From: Nageia nagi
Lineage: Eukaryota; Pinophyta
Reading direction: 5' to 3'
DNA: 64,000 bases
Assembly: GCA_050084985.1 (NCBI GenBank)
Contig: JBITNC010000001.1
Span: 133,982,001 to 134,046,000, forward strand
Notes under the pieces: generated by a model
What the model was told of the DNA's origin: nothing
Databases searched by the model: none
Seen by the model: only the letters and a program-made list of their open reading frames with translations
Part shown: in pieces, positions 35,428 through 47,334 of the stretch
Layout of the letters: each line of letters starts with the position of its first letter
Numbering within the stretch: position 1 is the first letter of the stretch
Position numbers and translations under genes: made by a program

Positions 35428-36890
35428 ATGGCATATTCCAGGAAGAGCAAAAAGTCATATGCAGAAGACACACCTTCTAGGGTCATCCAAGAGGAAGGGC
35501 ATGGACCATGGATGAATGAGGTGCCAAATAAAAGTGACTATGGAGAGGAGAATGATGCACCAAGAGGAAGGTCTGTATCATCTAGGAGGAGAAGCCCTAC
35601 TCTGTATCAGGAATCCACACCCAAATGAGAGTTCAATGAGCTTATCTCGACCATTCATAGCATGAAAGGAGCCATCACCACCATGTAAAGGTAGTTGAAC
35701 ATATATGTGGGAGTTTGAGAGAAGCCAGAAAGGCACATTAGTTCCCCATGTCCTATCCTAGATAAAGGAGAAGAGTTGCATGAAAAGGAAAGAGAATATA
35801 GGGAAGTGAGTATGATGAGATCTCATAGTTTGAGAGATCGAGAATCCACTCATCATGGATCTATGGGTCATCCAAAACCCACATTCCTGATTTCCCACTC
35901 ATATCGAGCACCATAAGGTACTAACCCTCTCTTAGGGGGTACTTAGATGAGGACATTGGTAAGATTGGGGAACAACCCATTATCCCCAAGCCATCTAAAC
36001 CCATGTTCGCTAAGAAATCAGGAGAAGTGTAGAATAGGTTACCTAGCCCACTAGAGCTAAATCAGATTTTTTGGGAGTACTCTATGTTGGATCTGGGCTT
36101 GAAGAGAGATGTCAACTTCAACAGCTACCTAGGGCTCTTAGGGTTGAAAGGGATTAGTTCACATGAACCACACACTCTAAGTATCTTGGGGGGAGATAAG
36201 AGAGACTTGTAGTAGAAGTTAAATAAAATGTGCGTATGGATGTATGATGGGAATAGGATGACTGCTAAGGCATGGCTACATCAGCTATAGACCTACTTCA
36301 CCTTAAGCCCAAACATGGTGGAGGAAGATGCAATTCATTTTACATCATTATATTTTGAGGTTAATGCCCTTGAATGACGGTAACATGGAGTAATCAACAA
36401 GGATTACTCACTCATTAACTCCTTTGATGAGTTTTCTAGATGATTAGTAAAGAGATTTGATCAAAAGAAGGAGAATGATTACTTTTAGGATATAACATCC
36501 TTGAGGAAGCAGGGAGTGATGGATGAGTATGTATCAAAGTTTCAAAATATTTTAGTAATGATTCACCACATTCCTAAGGAGCGATTGATATTCCTCTTCA
36601 TAGAAGGACTAATAGAGCCATTACAAGGAATGGTCAAGGTATCCTCACTTAGGAGCCTTGATGATGCCATTTGAATTGCACATGATCTTGATCCAATATT
36701 GAAATCCCTTAAGGGAGGGTATACGTACAAAGGGTCGGCCACACGAAAGACCTTTGCAAATAAGGAGGGGCCTAGCAAGGACAAACCTTTCCCCCCACAT
36801 CGGATGAACTAGTTAGATGCAGCCACATGGAGGAAGCTGAGGAAGGAAGGCAAGTGCTACTACTTCAAGAAGACTTGAGAGTTGGGACAT
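35428..36890 (+). pseudogene. gag remnant of the gag-protease element
   Basis: An ATG at 35428 opens a 66-codon polar stretch (AYSRKSKKSYAEDTPSR...). Through later stops the frames give AKAWLHQL, EEDAIHFTSLYFEVNALE, RFDQKKENDYF, RKQGVMDEYVSKFQNILVMI and PKERLIFLFIEGL, the pattern of the retrotrans_gag capsid domain (A..WL...F..L...V..Y...F..L). KEGKCYYFKKT-ELGHYFQGKG is a zinc knuckle with some Cys lost (expected CYNCxxxGHxxxxC). At least ten stops rule out function. Confidence 0.75.
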
Positions 36891-37059
36891 TATTTCCAAG
36901 GCAAGGGACAAGTATATGACATAGAGGTATTTTTTAATGAGAATACATATGATTCACACTTAGATCTTAGCATGGAAATGTTAGATCAAGAGGCATCAAG
37001 AGCAAAAGGGATGTTAGGGAGCATGATCACTTCACTACATGGGGTGAATAAGTACCTCA

Positions 37060-37406
37060 CATTGAAGGTGATGGGGTAAGCTAGTGGCTAAGATGTGATG
37101 GCCCTGATTGATCTAGGAGAATCCCACAACTTCATCGATGGGGGCTTTGTTGAGAAGAAGAACCTAAAAACTAAAGGATTTGAAGGATTCAAAATTCCCA
37201 ATGCTAATGGGAAACTCACTCTTGTGGATCATATACTTGAGAGGTTTAGAGTAAGGCTACATACCTATACTATAAGGGAAAAGTTCTATGTTTATCCCTT
37301 GAAGGTGTATCCTCACATCATTTTGGAAGTGCAGTGGTTGTTCGAGTTAGAAGTCCCATATGTTGAAGCAATTCATGATGATTTTCCAAAGGTAGATAAA
37401 AAGTGA
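37060..37406 (+). pseudogene. Retropepsin-like protease remnant
   Basis: The reading from 37095 begins VMALIDLGESHNFIDGGFVE, matching ALIDSGATHNFI of gypsy proteases with Ser replaced by Leu in the catalytic triplet (37110-37118). Later come LTLVDHILERFRVRLHTYTI and PHIILEVQWLFEL, corresponding to the I(L/V)GxxWL block. It is the last retroviral domain before the polypurine tract. Confidence 0.7.
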
Positions 37407-37825
37407 ATGACAGGGATTAAATGGTGCTAAAAGAAGGAGGAAGATGAACATGAGGCCATGTTGGACATGGAGGGACCATGGCATGAGAAGAAGGGTAACA
37501 GGGAGCCCCTATACCCCACATCACACATGAGGGAGCTTAGGATCCACTATTTCATACTTCCTCTCATAGACTTTCATACACTCTCATGTTTCTTGAGGAC
37601 AACCATGAAGCCATTAATGAGGAGTAATAGTTGTTGCATATCAAAATTTTTGTATGCATTATTGATGCATGAGGATAAAAATTCAATTGTTCGTACCACA
37701 CCTTCATCATGGAGAGGATATATTGAAGTTGCATTCCATCATGGTAGATTGCAGTCTATAAGGTTGAAGGATTCTTGGAAGATAATATGTTGCAGCCTTC
37801 CACCATTGCTAGAGGGAAAGTAATT
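37407..37825 (+). other. Untranslated tail of the gag-protease element
   Basis: No domain is recognisable. A 121-codon open stretch (37458-37823) has no similarity I can name and no sign of selection. It occupies the place where pol would be. Confidence 0.45.
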
Positions 37826-37840
37826 TGAGAGGGGAGGTTT
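37826..37840 (+). promoter_or_regulatory. Polypurine tract
   Basis: Purine-rich gagaggggaggttt lies immediately before the 3' LTR. Confidence 0.75.
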
Positions 37841-39021
37841 TATGACGTTCCCCATTTTACATTTGTAATTAAATATGGAATCCAATAGATTCTCTTTTGT
37901 ATCATATTTTATTACTATATTATGCTTTAAGTTAATACTTGGGATAGAAGATTTAGTGGATCATTAGACCCCACTTTGAGCCCCAAGTGAGATGTCTCCC
38001 GTCTAAGCATAAATTAGGTGTTTTATTGTACTTGGAGATCCTAATCATGATTATGGGAATCCCAAGGTCTATTTAGAACTTACATGGATAGATGAGCACT
38101 TGTATACATGCACAGCCTTAGGGAGACTCATAGACCTCCACGTTGGCCCATGATGACACCTAGCCCCTACACATGGCTTCTAGACCCATGTTAGGCATGC
38201 ATGGTACTCCAAACCCCCACATTAGCATTTATGGTTCCTGGATACCCATGTTAGGCATGCTTGACCCTTAGGCACACCCACATTGGATATTTTGGTCCCC
38301 TAGAAGGCTAACGTTGGAGTAAAGGAGTAGGGTGATGACTCCTAGGTGAGATCTAGATCCAATAAAGTGTTTTAAAAAGGTATTGGGACCTCATAGCTAG
38401 ATATACTTGATTATTATTACATTTGATATCATTTATAGGATAAGAGACTTAGTGCAACGCTAAGAAAACCCTTAGGTGTAGCATCTAGGAGGATTAGCAA
38501 GTTGAGGGATCCTGTTAGTCTACAGTACTAGTGTAGTACCCTTTCCCATCTTGTGGTATTCTGATGTTGCACTTATACCTTCAATGGTTTCCAAGATCAA
38601 AGGAGGGCTCCTTTGATGGAGAGGATTCAGGTTTTAAGGAAGAAAGACTATCCCATACGTCTGTCCAGCTTAAGAATATTTGTTGTATCCTAATTACCTC
38701 CTTGGAGGCCAACATTTAGCTTTAGGAGCTTGGTATTGTATCATTGTATATCATTCATACAACTAGTGGGCATTTGGATCTCATGTTATATTATGTATTT
38801 TTCCATTATTGTATTTGGATCTCATGTTATATTATTTATTCATGCATATATGAGCTAAACGTTGGCATAATTATGTAGTACAAACTTGTATTGGATGCCC
38901 TAGCTCTAACATTGATAATTTGAGGGTTTGAATGCTTATTCCTACTAGCCTTTTCCAGATGTTGGGTCTATTTGCTTATGTTCGATTTAATTGCACTTGA
39001 ATTTGTAATTGGATCTTTACA
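37841..39021 (+). repeat. 3' LTR of the gag-protease element
   Basis: It aligns with the 5' LTR from TATGACGTTCCCC (first dinucleotide TG decayed to TA) to GGATCTTTACA and lacks the nested solo LTR. The target duplication ttgaa follows at 39022. Confidence 0.85.
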
Positions 39022-39026
39022 TTGAA

Positions 39027-40140
39027 GTTGATTGACATTAATTTTGCATCAGTGCAGAGCTAATCTCGTAGGCTACAGGGATGGTTAATGCAAGGGTAAA
39101 ACATTGTAAACATGTATGCTCAACCATAAAGGAGATCCAGACTTTCCTTGAGCCAAGTGAACCGATACCCAAGAGATGAGTTTCGAGCTACGTAGTAGCA
39201 AACATTCCATACCCATGAAATGAAGTAGCTAAGGTCTTGGTGAAATTATTTACTCTGAAAGGGAGGTACTCTGAGATTAGGGATTTTCGCTTCTCTCTAT
39301 TGGCTCACTTTATGGGAAAGATGCAGGAGAACTTACCTTAATTCTTGTTTCACTTGATGGGCTCATTTATCCATAGGAATAAGGGATGCATGCCTTTCCA
39401 CTAGGGCTTTATAAAAATACTTGTCAACTACTCTACCAGGGGGGATGAATTATCGCTCTGCAAAAGTTTCCTTCGAAGCCACAACTAGAGGATTCTTCCT
39501 TTGCCCAGTACCACCCGACTCCCTCTTCACCTCCTCTTGCACTAGAGTATGTATCTTGAGACAATCCCCCTTCATGAATGACAAATGTTGAATTGCCAAC
39601 GGCGAACTAGGCTCCACCAATTGAGATATCTAATGATTCTAGGCCATTTGAACCAGCTAAAGATCCTATAGAGATCATGGAGGGAACTTCACCTATGGAG
39701 TTGGACATAACAACTTTGGAAATTCTAGCTTTAGTAGTTGAGACAGAATCGAAGACTACCCAACAGGAATGTGCTTTGGACAAAAAAAGCCTTTCAACTT
39801 CTTCTTTGATATTACATACTGGGAGGCCTTTGAGGAATGGAACAATATCATGACACTTAGAAATGTAATTTAGAAGCATTGGGATGATAATTTCACAGCC
39901 AAAAAGAAGCAAGTTGAGGTCTTTGTAGCACTACGATAGGATGAGATCCCATAAGCAATCCCAATCCACATAAAGGAAGGCTTCACACAAACGGAGTTGG
40001 CAATCTTTTGGTATGCCTTTGACGTACACAAGCGAGCTCTGGAGGTACTCAGACATCAGAGCCTGGATGAGCATGCCTTTTTTTAGGTGGTTGACCCTAC
40101 GAAGGATGCAAATGATTGACATGGCATGATAAGCCATAAT
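39027..40140 (+). pseudogene. Unassigned broken coding remnant
   Basis: Plus-strand frames read through stops as AELIS-ATGMVNARVKHCKHV, TIKEIQTFLEPSEPIPKR, YSEIRDFRFSLLAHFMGKMQ and FLFHLMGSFIHRNKGCMPFH, followed near 39607-39760 by an acidic stretch EPAKDPIEIMEGTSPMELDI. The composition looks protein-coding (alternating hydrophobic and charged residues) but I recognise no family; a transposon-encoded protein is likely given the neighbours. It is interrupted near 33678/39022 by the gag-protease element, and part of it may precede 33679. Confidence 0.4.
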
Positions 40141-40788
40141 GTTTGATCCTTGTTAGAAATATGTATCAAATGTCCAAATTTTGAAAATCCAAAATGTAAG
40201 ATAGGTTTTAGGAGCCCTGTATAAAAAATCCCCTTTAATAAATTTACCCTTACCAAAAAAAAAAGAATTAATATTATTTAATATTATTGACAAACTTTTA
40301 CTATAACTTGAAAAATTATAGGTCTATGAGATGGAAGATATTCATTCTTCCTTTAACAAATGTCTTAAGTTTAAATCCAATAAAACTATTTATACCTATA
40401 GTATGAATGATTCAGCATTTAAGATATTCCATCTTAAAGCATATAAGAAGAAATTTGATGAGTTGATTCCATTAGATATCAAATTGATGATCCAACTAAA
40501 TTTATATTTAAAAGTTTAAAAGAATATATGAAATACAAAAATTGAATAAATTGATAAGAATGAGGTTGATGATAACAATAATTAACATCAAATTCTATTT
40601 GCTAAGTTTAGGTACTTATATCTTGGATAGAACGTGTAACCTCTCCCAAATTATTTAGAATGCCCGTAGAAAATTATAATTCATTACGGTAAAAATAATT
40701 AAACATGGGAAAGTTACGTGGAACAAGAAATTTTGACCATACACGGCTCAAATTTTGACCTTACCTGGGAAAATTATATCGTTCGTCA
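40141..40788. other. AT-rich stretch without a recognisable gene
   Basis: No coding similarity. The base composition changes sharply at about 40770, where the GC-richer UGT remnant begins. Confidence 0.45.
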
Positions 40789-41214
40789 TTACAGCGAGCG
40801 ATCGCGAGGACCGTAGTTTATCCTTTGGCGCATATCCTGGATGAATGCCTCCAAGTTCTCCAAGGAAGAACCTCCGCCCATCACCGCCTTACCTGCCGCC
40901 TCCTTCAGTTTCGAGGCGGTTTTCCTGCCCTCCTTTCCTTCGTCACTTTGCATCAATCTACTTACTGCACTCTCCACCTCTTCCCTAGTCACCAATCTGT
41001 TATCGTCCACGTTCAGCTCACAGAATTCAATTTCAACCTTCCAAACCTCTTTTGCAAATCTGCAATTGAGAGATTGGTTAGCGTAAAACGGCCAACCTAA
41101 CATGGTTACTCCCATGCTCATGCTTTCCGGTGTCGAATTCCATCCATTGTGAGCAGGAAACGGCACCACCACCGCATGCAGAGTATGTGTAGTAATGTCT
41201 GGCTGGTTCAGCAT
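40789..41214 (-). pseudogene. UDP-glycosyltransferase pseudogene with large internal deletion
   Basis: UGTs of family GT1 transfer sugar from UDP-sugars to small molecules in the cytosol. Here an ATG at 41214 starts LNQPDITTHTLHAVVVPFPA-H, the N-terminal signature of plant UGTs. It runs in frame straight into NGWNSTPESMSMGVTMLGWP and FYANQ, the second half of the PSPG box (HCGWNS..ES...GVP...WP....[DE]Q). A normal C-terminus follows (EEVESAVSRLM...GGSSLENLEAFIQDM). About 300 residues between are missing, including the acceptor-binding domain. Also changed are Cys to Asn after the His, Pro to Thr in GVP, and the sugar-contacting D/E to Asn. The remaining 141 codons are open, so the deletion may be fairly recent. 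The frame is also open upstream to 41403, but without UGT similarity. Confidence 0.85.
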
Positions 41215-41871
41215 TTTTTCTGAGGCCTTCTCTCTAACTGAAGGGCAAAGATTCCAAGAACACATTTGCGAACATGGATGTGGATATGGATGTGTAAGAG
41301 ACGTGTAAGGCTTGGCATACATTGGCAAAGATTCTAAGAGCGAACAAGAAACCATCTGCGTTGAAGGGTGGGATTTAGTCAGCAGATGTAGGTGGTTCAC
41401 CATTATTATTGTACATAGCCATTGTTACGTAGTAATGGAACCGTTTTGTATAGTTGCATCGCTACCAAAGAGTCTAATAATAACAATAGCTATGTATAAT
41501 AATAATAATAGCCCCTCTATGTTGTGATAAGCTAAAGAGCATAGCTTGTGTGGTTGTGGAGGTGGTCCCACCAAGAATATGGTTTCAATGATAGCCATCT
41601 CTCTCGTTACCTTAGCTATACAATATGGTTTTCAAAATCTCAAAAACATGAATTATCTGATACTAGCAATTGCAACCATGTGCAATGGGTATGCCCAATA
41701 TTATTGGAAAATTAGAAAAAATGGATAACATTGGATATTACAAATCGATTTAAATCAAAAAAATTATAATTAAATAATATTTGAAGTAATTTTTGTTTTT
41801 TAAAGATTACTTATGTAACATTAAAATAACAAAAATAATAATATTTAATATTGTTAATTGATATTATTAAA
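41215..41871. other. Flank upstream of the UGT pseudogene
   Basis: Probably the former 5' region of the UGT gene near 41215-41400, followed by AT-rich DNA. A short open frame at 41546-41728 shows no recognisable motif. Confidence 0.35.
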
Positions 41872-42200
41872 ATTCTAATAAATTATGCATAAAAAATGTA
41901 AAATGAAGATAATTTAAAGTTAGCTCTAAAAAGATATTATTTCAAATTAAAAGAAAAAATATTATACATAGAACAAAGCTCTCACTATTTATAAATATCA
42001 TTACATTTCTATTAAAAACAATTAATTTTTAATCATATTTAATTATTTACAATTTAGATTATTAATGTAATCATAACAAAAGATGATGTTGGTAAAACGA
42101 AAACTCCCCTCTTTAATCTTATTTAATATTTAATTATTTATATGCATGAAAAGTTCTTTCTTTTTTTTTTAAAAAATAATATTTATTTATGTGAACACAA
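41872..42200 (+). repeat. 329-bp tandem duplication, copy 1
   Basis: It starts attctaataaattatgcat and ends tgtgaacacaa. It is repeated immediately at 42201 with only a handful of substitutions and balanced length changes in the T/A run. Confidence 0.9.
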
Positions 42201-42529
42201 ATTCTAATAAATTATGCATAAAAAATGTAAACTGAAGATAATTTAAAGTTAGCTCTAAAAAGGTATTATTTCAAATTAAAAGAAAAAATATTATACATAG
42301 AACAAAGCTCTCACTATTTATACATATAATTACATTTCTATTAAAAACAATTAATTTTTAATCATATTTAATTATTTACAATTTAGATTATTAATGTAAT
42401 CATAACAAAAGATGATGTTGGTAAAACGAAAACTCCCCTCTTTAATCTTATTTAATATTTAATTATTTATATGCATGAAAAACTCTTTCTTTTTTTTAAA
42501 AAAAATAATATTTACTTATGTGAACACAA
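42201..42529 (+). repeat. 329-bp tandem duplication, copy 2
   Basis: Direct neighbour of copy 1 with the same start and end. High identity implies a recent duplication. No gene is included. Confidence 0.9.
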
Positions 42530-42999
42530 ATTTTCTGATAATTACTATGAGGTTATGTGCATCACCAACAACTGGTTTTGGAAGAATATAAGATTAAACG
42601 GATACGTTGAAAGGAACCATGAATGCCAAATGGTCAATCCATTCAACAACTTTTAGGAAACATAAACATTACTCAACATTTAAATACTTCAAAGGATTAT
42701 TCATCGTTGAAAGTACAACATTCCTCAATCAAAAGAGGAAGAGGTGGGTTATTATTAATTTTATTATTTTAATGTTTATTATTATTTTTGCTATTTATTT
42801 TGTTATTATTGTTATTTTTTAAATTAGTTTATTATTATAATTATTAAATAATATTATTGTTATTATTTTTTATAATTTTTATTGTTAAAATTATGTTGTA
42901 ATGTTGAAGTGAAAACTAGATTTAATGTTATAGAGAAGCTTATTTATGTTACGTGTCTTGAGAAAAAAATGTCAATCATTTAATAAACATTTAAATCAA
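42530..42999. other. AT-rich stretch without a recognisable gene
   Basis: It contains ATT-rich simple sequence around 42750-42890. Nothing else seen. Confidence 0.45.
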
Positions 43000-43109
43000 T
43001 ACTTGAAACATTTTAATTATTTTTAATTTATAAATGTCATGATAATTTTTATAAGAAATTCATTCATGTTATGTGCTTCATAGGAAAACCAAATTTACAT
43101 GAATTATAT

Positions 43110-43117
43110 AATAAAAT
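43110..43117. repeat. 8-bp target site duplication, left (aataaaat)
   Basis: Identical to 43837-43844. Eight base pairs is the hallmark length for hAT-superfamily insertions. Confidence 0.85.
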
Positions 43118-43836
43118 CAAGGTTCCACGGTGAGTCGGGAGTAATGGAGGGTCATTTTTAGGGAGCAGCTCCGATTCGATAGGTGGAGCGGCTAGTAAAA
43201 AATCCTTAGAATTTTTAGATTTTTTTTTGTCCATTGTTTGTAATTCATTTTTACTATCAACTATATATCAAATATAAATTTAAATTACAAAACATAATCA
43301 CGTATGAATCTAAAGGTAGAAATAAGAAATAAAAGTGAGCCATAATATCATTAAGTGACAAACAAGTCTTAATCAGTAGTACATAATGTCATAATATCAA
43401 AATGAATCGTAATGTCATAGTAGCAAAATGCCAAAGGCTAAAAATGATAAAACCATAACTATTAAGTATCAGTATTATCAAACTATAACTCTAACCTCTA
43501 AGACTTTAAGTCTAATGCTTTAGATCTAAGGGATCATGTGCCCTTAATATATTTTGATTGTAGTCAGAATCAATATCCTCCTCATCCATAGAGACTAAGA
43601 TTAGGAGGGTTATAGTAAACTTTTAGGGTTTGGGGGCATGAGTGAAACCCACCCCCATGCATTTTTTTTAAGTTTTGAGATTTTTTTAAATGCGTTGGCT
43701 GCTCTAAATATGGATGGCTTAGGGGCGATCCACTTGGGCCAATTTGGAGCATAGGGAGTTGCTTCGATGCTCCAAGTCAGTTGGAGCAATTGGAGTGCAT
43801 CCAGGAAACCTCGAAGAGCACTCTGGTGGACCCTTG
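43118..43836. mobile_element. Non-autonomous hAT-type DNA transposon (719 bp)
   Basis: The ends are short terminal inverted repeats: CAAGGTTCCAC on the left and, in reverse complement, CAAGGGTCCAC on the right. They are bordered by a perfect 8-bp duplication aataaaat, and the homologous empty site (actaaaat) survives in the related copy at 44431-44438. No transposase is encoded. The open frame at 43610-43879 (minus) crosses the element boundary and is not a gene. A minus-strand peptide with DEEDIDSD near 43560 may be a trace of a transposase C-terminus. The interior is GC-richer near both ends. Confidence 0.85.
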
Positions 43837-44320
43837 AATAAAATGGATATTTGAAAACTTTACAGACTAGAGTTTTCACTTTTATATCTAAATAATTCTA
43901 ATAGTCAAATTTGAACAATAATTTTTAAGAGTTGAATATACAAAACATGGTCCTATTCGATCCAAAAAATTGTTGGAATCTTTTATTTATGAATAGTGCA
44001 AAATCTGCATCAACCTATAAAGAAATTATTATATGGAATTTGGTTTCGATGCAAACATAAGCACATGATAATAAAATGATTCCAATAAAAAAGAATGAAC
44101 AAAATGATAAAAGCTATTAAAGCCTTCTGTAACATTTATTATTCATCAAGTGTTATCTATTTCTCAAAAAATAGTTCAATACCATGCCTTTGTAGTATTG
44201 AAAAAAAAAGATTTAATAAATACCCTATCAATAAACATAAGAAGTTACATTCACTTGATAAGATTCTTTGTAACTTTAATAGCAATTTATGTTAAATTCT
44301 TATTACAAGTATACAATCAT

Positions 44321-44728
44321 TATTTGAAACATTTTAAATATTTTTCATTTTTAAATATCATGATATTTTTTATAAGAAACTCATTTATGTTATGTGCCTA
44401 GTAGGAAAATCAAATTTACATGAATTATTTACTAAAATGGATCTTTCAAAGCTTTATAGACCATAGTTTTTTCTTTTATCACTAAAGAATTCTAATAGTC
44501 AAATTTGGATAATATTTTTTAATAGTTGATTATTAAGAAATTACTATATAGAATTTGGCCCTAGATGGCCTACCAAACATAGACACAAGATAATAGAATG
44601 ATTCCAAATAAAATGATTGCACAAAATGATAAAGGCAAGAGTATAGTACAATAAAGAGTTGCTCTACTCCCTTTATACATGCAATTCTTTCTTTAACATT
44701 TATTGTTTATCAAGTATTTTCTATTTCC
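44321..44728 (+). repeat. Diverged duplication, copy B (empty site)
   Basis: It aligns with copy A without the hAT-type element. Divergence is much higher than for the 329-bp duplication, so this event is older. Confidence 0.7.
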
Positions 44729-46929
44729 TTCAAGTACTTTTGTCTTTATGTTTGTGATTCTTGTACCTCCTCCACTAGTGCTTCATTCAATAATTAGTTA
44801 GTATTATGATAAACCACCATTAAAAGCATAAAACATGAAAATTTCTATAGCCAAAGCTCAAAATGTCAAAGATATGATTTCATTGTGTTATGATACTCTT
44901 ACATTTACTAAAAGGATATGGTAGCAAAATAAAAAATAAGTTCAAACCACAAAATATTACTTATGATAATTAAAGCTATGAAAGTTACCAGGACCTCTGT
45001 ATGTTACACCCTAAAAATAATAGAAAAACATCAATTTTAATTTCTTTAGAAGTAATGAAGTTTAAGAGTTAAAACTATCAATTGAGATGAAGATTCCTTT
45101 CACATTTGAATTACAATTCCCCATGGATTACATGTCAATTCAAATTGCAGAAATTTACATGGAAAAAAATAGAGAAACAAGGTAAAATATCATAAGGTTT
45201 TAATTTTTTTGCTTTAAAGAAAAGAAAAAAGGCAAGATGAGAGAGCATAAAACTAAAAACCTTGTGTTCTTCCCCAATAAATAGGTTCCATAGTCCCCCA
45301 GCAAAGTCCTCCATAACCCATCTATTAAGAGACCTTGCAAGAGATGATAAAATACTAATCCATAAATGGAATGCTAAAAAGTAAAGGGCTATTTAAAAAA
45401 ACTAATTGGCCATGGCTACCTAAGCTCAACCATTATAATATGATGCAGATTCAAAGCGACTCAATAAAAATGATGAAGCGCATGGTTTGATTAGGATGTC
45501 AGTATTAGATTATCTGAATTTTCATCTATAAGGTAATAAAGTATAAACACTACTTATGAAGCTTTGAGAATATTTAAAGATCTATTTGGTAAGAAAAATT
45601 TAATTCATGTACAATAGTTAAATAACTAGCTAATAATTAATTTAGTTATTGATGCAATTAGGAAAATGGTAATAGAACCCACATGCATTTGGCTAATACC
45701 AACCACATAGGAATGGGCATTTCTATGGAGACTACTAAATCACTAGTCTTCAAATTCAACTTTTTCTTACCTAATAAACACATCTTACCATTTTATATTC
45801 AGAATAGTTTACAAGCAAATAAGCACTAACTTCTTACATACCTTGCCAAAGACTTTACAATTAATAGGCCTTGCCATAGATTTCAAATCTAATTTGCTTT
45901 GCCTAAGTCTTCATTGATTAGAAACATAGCAAATAAAATTAAAATATAAGCTTACAACACAAAGTCTAATTATGATTACTTATTCCTTACAGCTTCTCTA
46001 AAATCATAGGCTTAGATTTACATACAAAAACTTGACTTATTCCCAAAATCGATCTCTAAAAACCCAAAATTTAAACTCTCTTCATTCTCTTTTTTGTTAC
46101 ACCATTAGAGTCCCTCTCTTTATTCTTCTCCTATAATTTTTTATTTCTCTTTTGATCCACATGCCAATTGAAATTCTACTTTGTCCCTCCAAATTTGCAC
46201 ATGATGAAGTATTTGAATTATGTTCTTGGTGGGGTTCTCATCCTTAATTGAATGCTCTATTTTGTCTTGCTATTATCTCCCCTTCATTGAATGTTAAATT
46301 TTCTCCATACAGTGGGCTACTTACATCATGTTCACAACTATCCATGTGTCAAACACTACATGTGCTTTTGTTGATGCACTCACAATGCTCATGAACTTAG
46401 AGTATCATCATGGAAATTAAAGCTTGTCATCATTAGATTGTGCCTCTTTATTAGACATGAGCCAATTTAGATTTCAATATGCAATTTCTTTGACAAAATG
46501 CTTGATTAGAATTGGGATGATATGCTTATAAGCTTCAAATATCATATGTATATTGAGGATGTTATTCTAGAAGTGCCCGTGAATTATTTTACAAAAGTAC
46601 ACTAAACCTATATACATAACCTTAGGGGATAAATGATGGATTTCAAATGGATGCTCTTGCATTAGGTATTCCAAAGTTGATGAATGCAATTCTAAGATTA
46701 AGCAAATAAAGCAAATGCTAGGGAGTATAAAATTGGTTATTAATTACTTGGGCCAAAAACACTTGTAGCTTTCACTACAATCATTGATTATCATGAACCT
46801 TTTTTCAAAACATGTACAAGGAATATTCTAATTTTTAGATTTTTATTTACAAGATAATCTAATTTGTCACATGGAATATATTTATGAATTAACCAATAGG
46901 CACTAAAGGCTAATTTGAGAACCATGCTT
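44729..46929. other. AT-rich stretch without a recognisable gene
   Basis: No coding similarity, repeat or structural RNA could be recognised in about 2.2 kb. Confidence 0.45.
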
Positions 46930-47334
46930 TGGATAAATGGCTGATCATTTTAGTGTGAAAAAGATCTTGGTAGTTCCCTAAAAGCATTTACATTAGCCAA
47001 AGATGAGAAGCAATGTTGAAAGATAAATCTATAGATGTACCACTTGTACCATTGCGAAGCTGTCCAATAAGAAGCAAGGGTGTACATGCCATTGAAATTA
47101 AGCCATAAGAATTCATGTCCATGGATTTTCCTTCTAATTTGCAAACCAAAAAAATACATTAATAAGTGTGTTTATGTTGTTGACAATAGATTTTGTAAAA
47201 TAGCCATTCTGATTGCTTGCAAGAAGACTAACATAGATGAAGAGATTGCCCAAATATTTTTATTCATGTCTAAACTTGTGGTTTGCCAAGGACATTTTAG
47301 TGCTTTTGCACCTTGTCATTTTCTAGCAAGCTAG
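46930..47334 (+). pseudogene. Ty3/gypsy integrase fossil
   Basis: Through stops the plus strand reads HFSVKKILVV, PKMRSNVERYIYRCTTCTIA (H2C2 zinc-binding block, W to stop before PKM), then MDFPSNLQTKK near the first catalytic Asp and VYVVDNRFCKIAILIACKKT followed by EEIAQIFLF. The order matches WPKM...C..C..AK / ISMDF / VVVDRFSKMAHFIPCKKT of plant gypsy integrases. The second Asp and the Glu are not found. No LTR is associated. Confidence 0.75.

Larger units (their letters stand above)
33679..39021 (+). mobile_element. Non-autonomous gypsy element with gag and protease only
   Basis: LTRs of about 1.2 kb (33679-35342 including a nested solo LTR, and 37841-39021) flank only 2.5 kb of internal sequence. 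A primer-binding site and a polypurine tract are present, and a perfect 5-bp target duplication ttgaa lies at 33674-33678 and 39022-39026. The interior encodes a decayed gag, zinc knuckle and protease, then passes straight to the polypurine tract; RT, RNase H and integrase are absent. This is a TR-GAG-like or internally deleted design that needed enzymes from a partner element. Confidence 0.85.
43000..44165 (+). repeat. Diverged duplication, copy A, interrupted by a hAT-type element
   Basis: 43000-43117 and 43845-44165 together align with 44321-44728, sharing gaaacattttaa, ttatgttatgtgc, aaatttacatgaattat, attctaatagtcaaattt and aatgattccaa. The 719-bp insertion between the halves is absent in copy B. 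Confidence 0.75.

Noticed and set aside
40825-41100. Plus-strand open frames opposite the UGT remnant.
   Set aside because: They are shadows of the UGT frame, which has clear family motifs on the minus strand.
43610-43879. Minus-strand open frame of 89 codons.
   Set aside because: It crosses the right end and target duplication of the hAT-type element, so it cannot be an ancestral gene.
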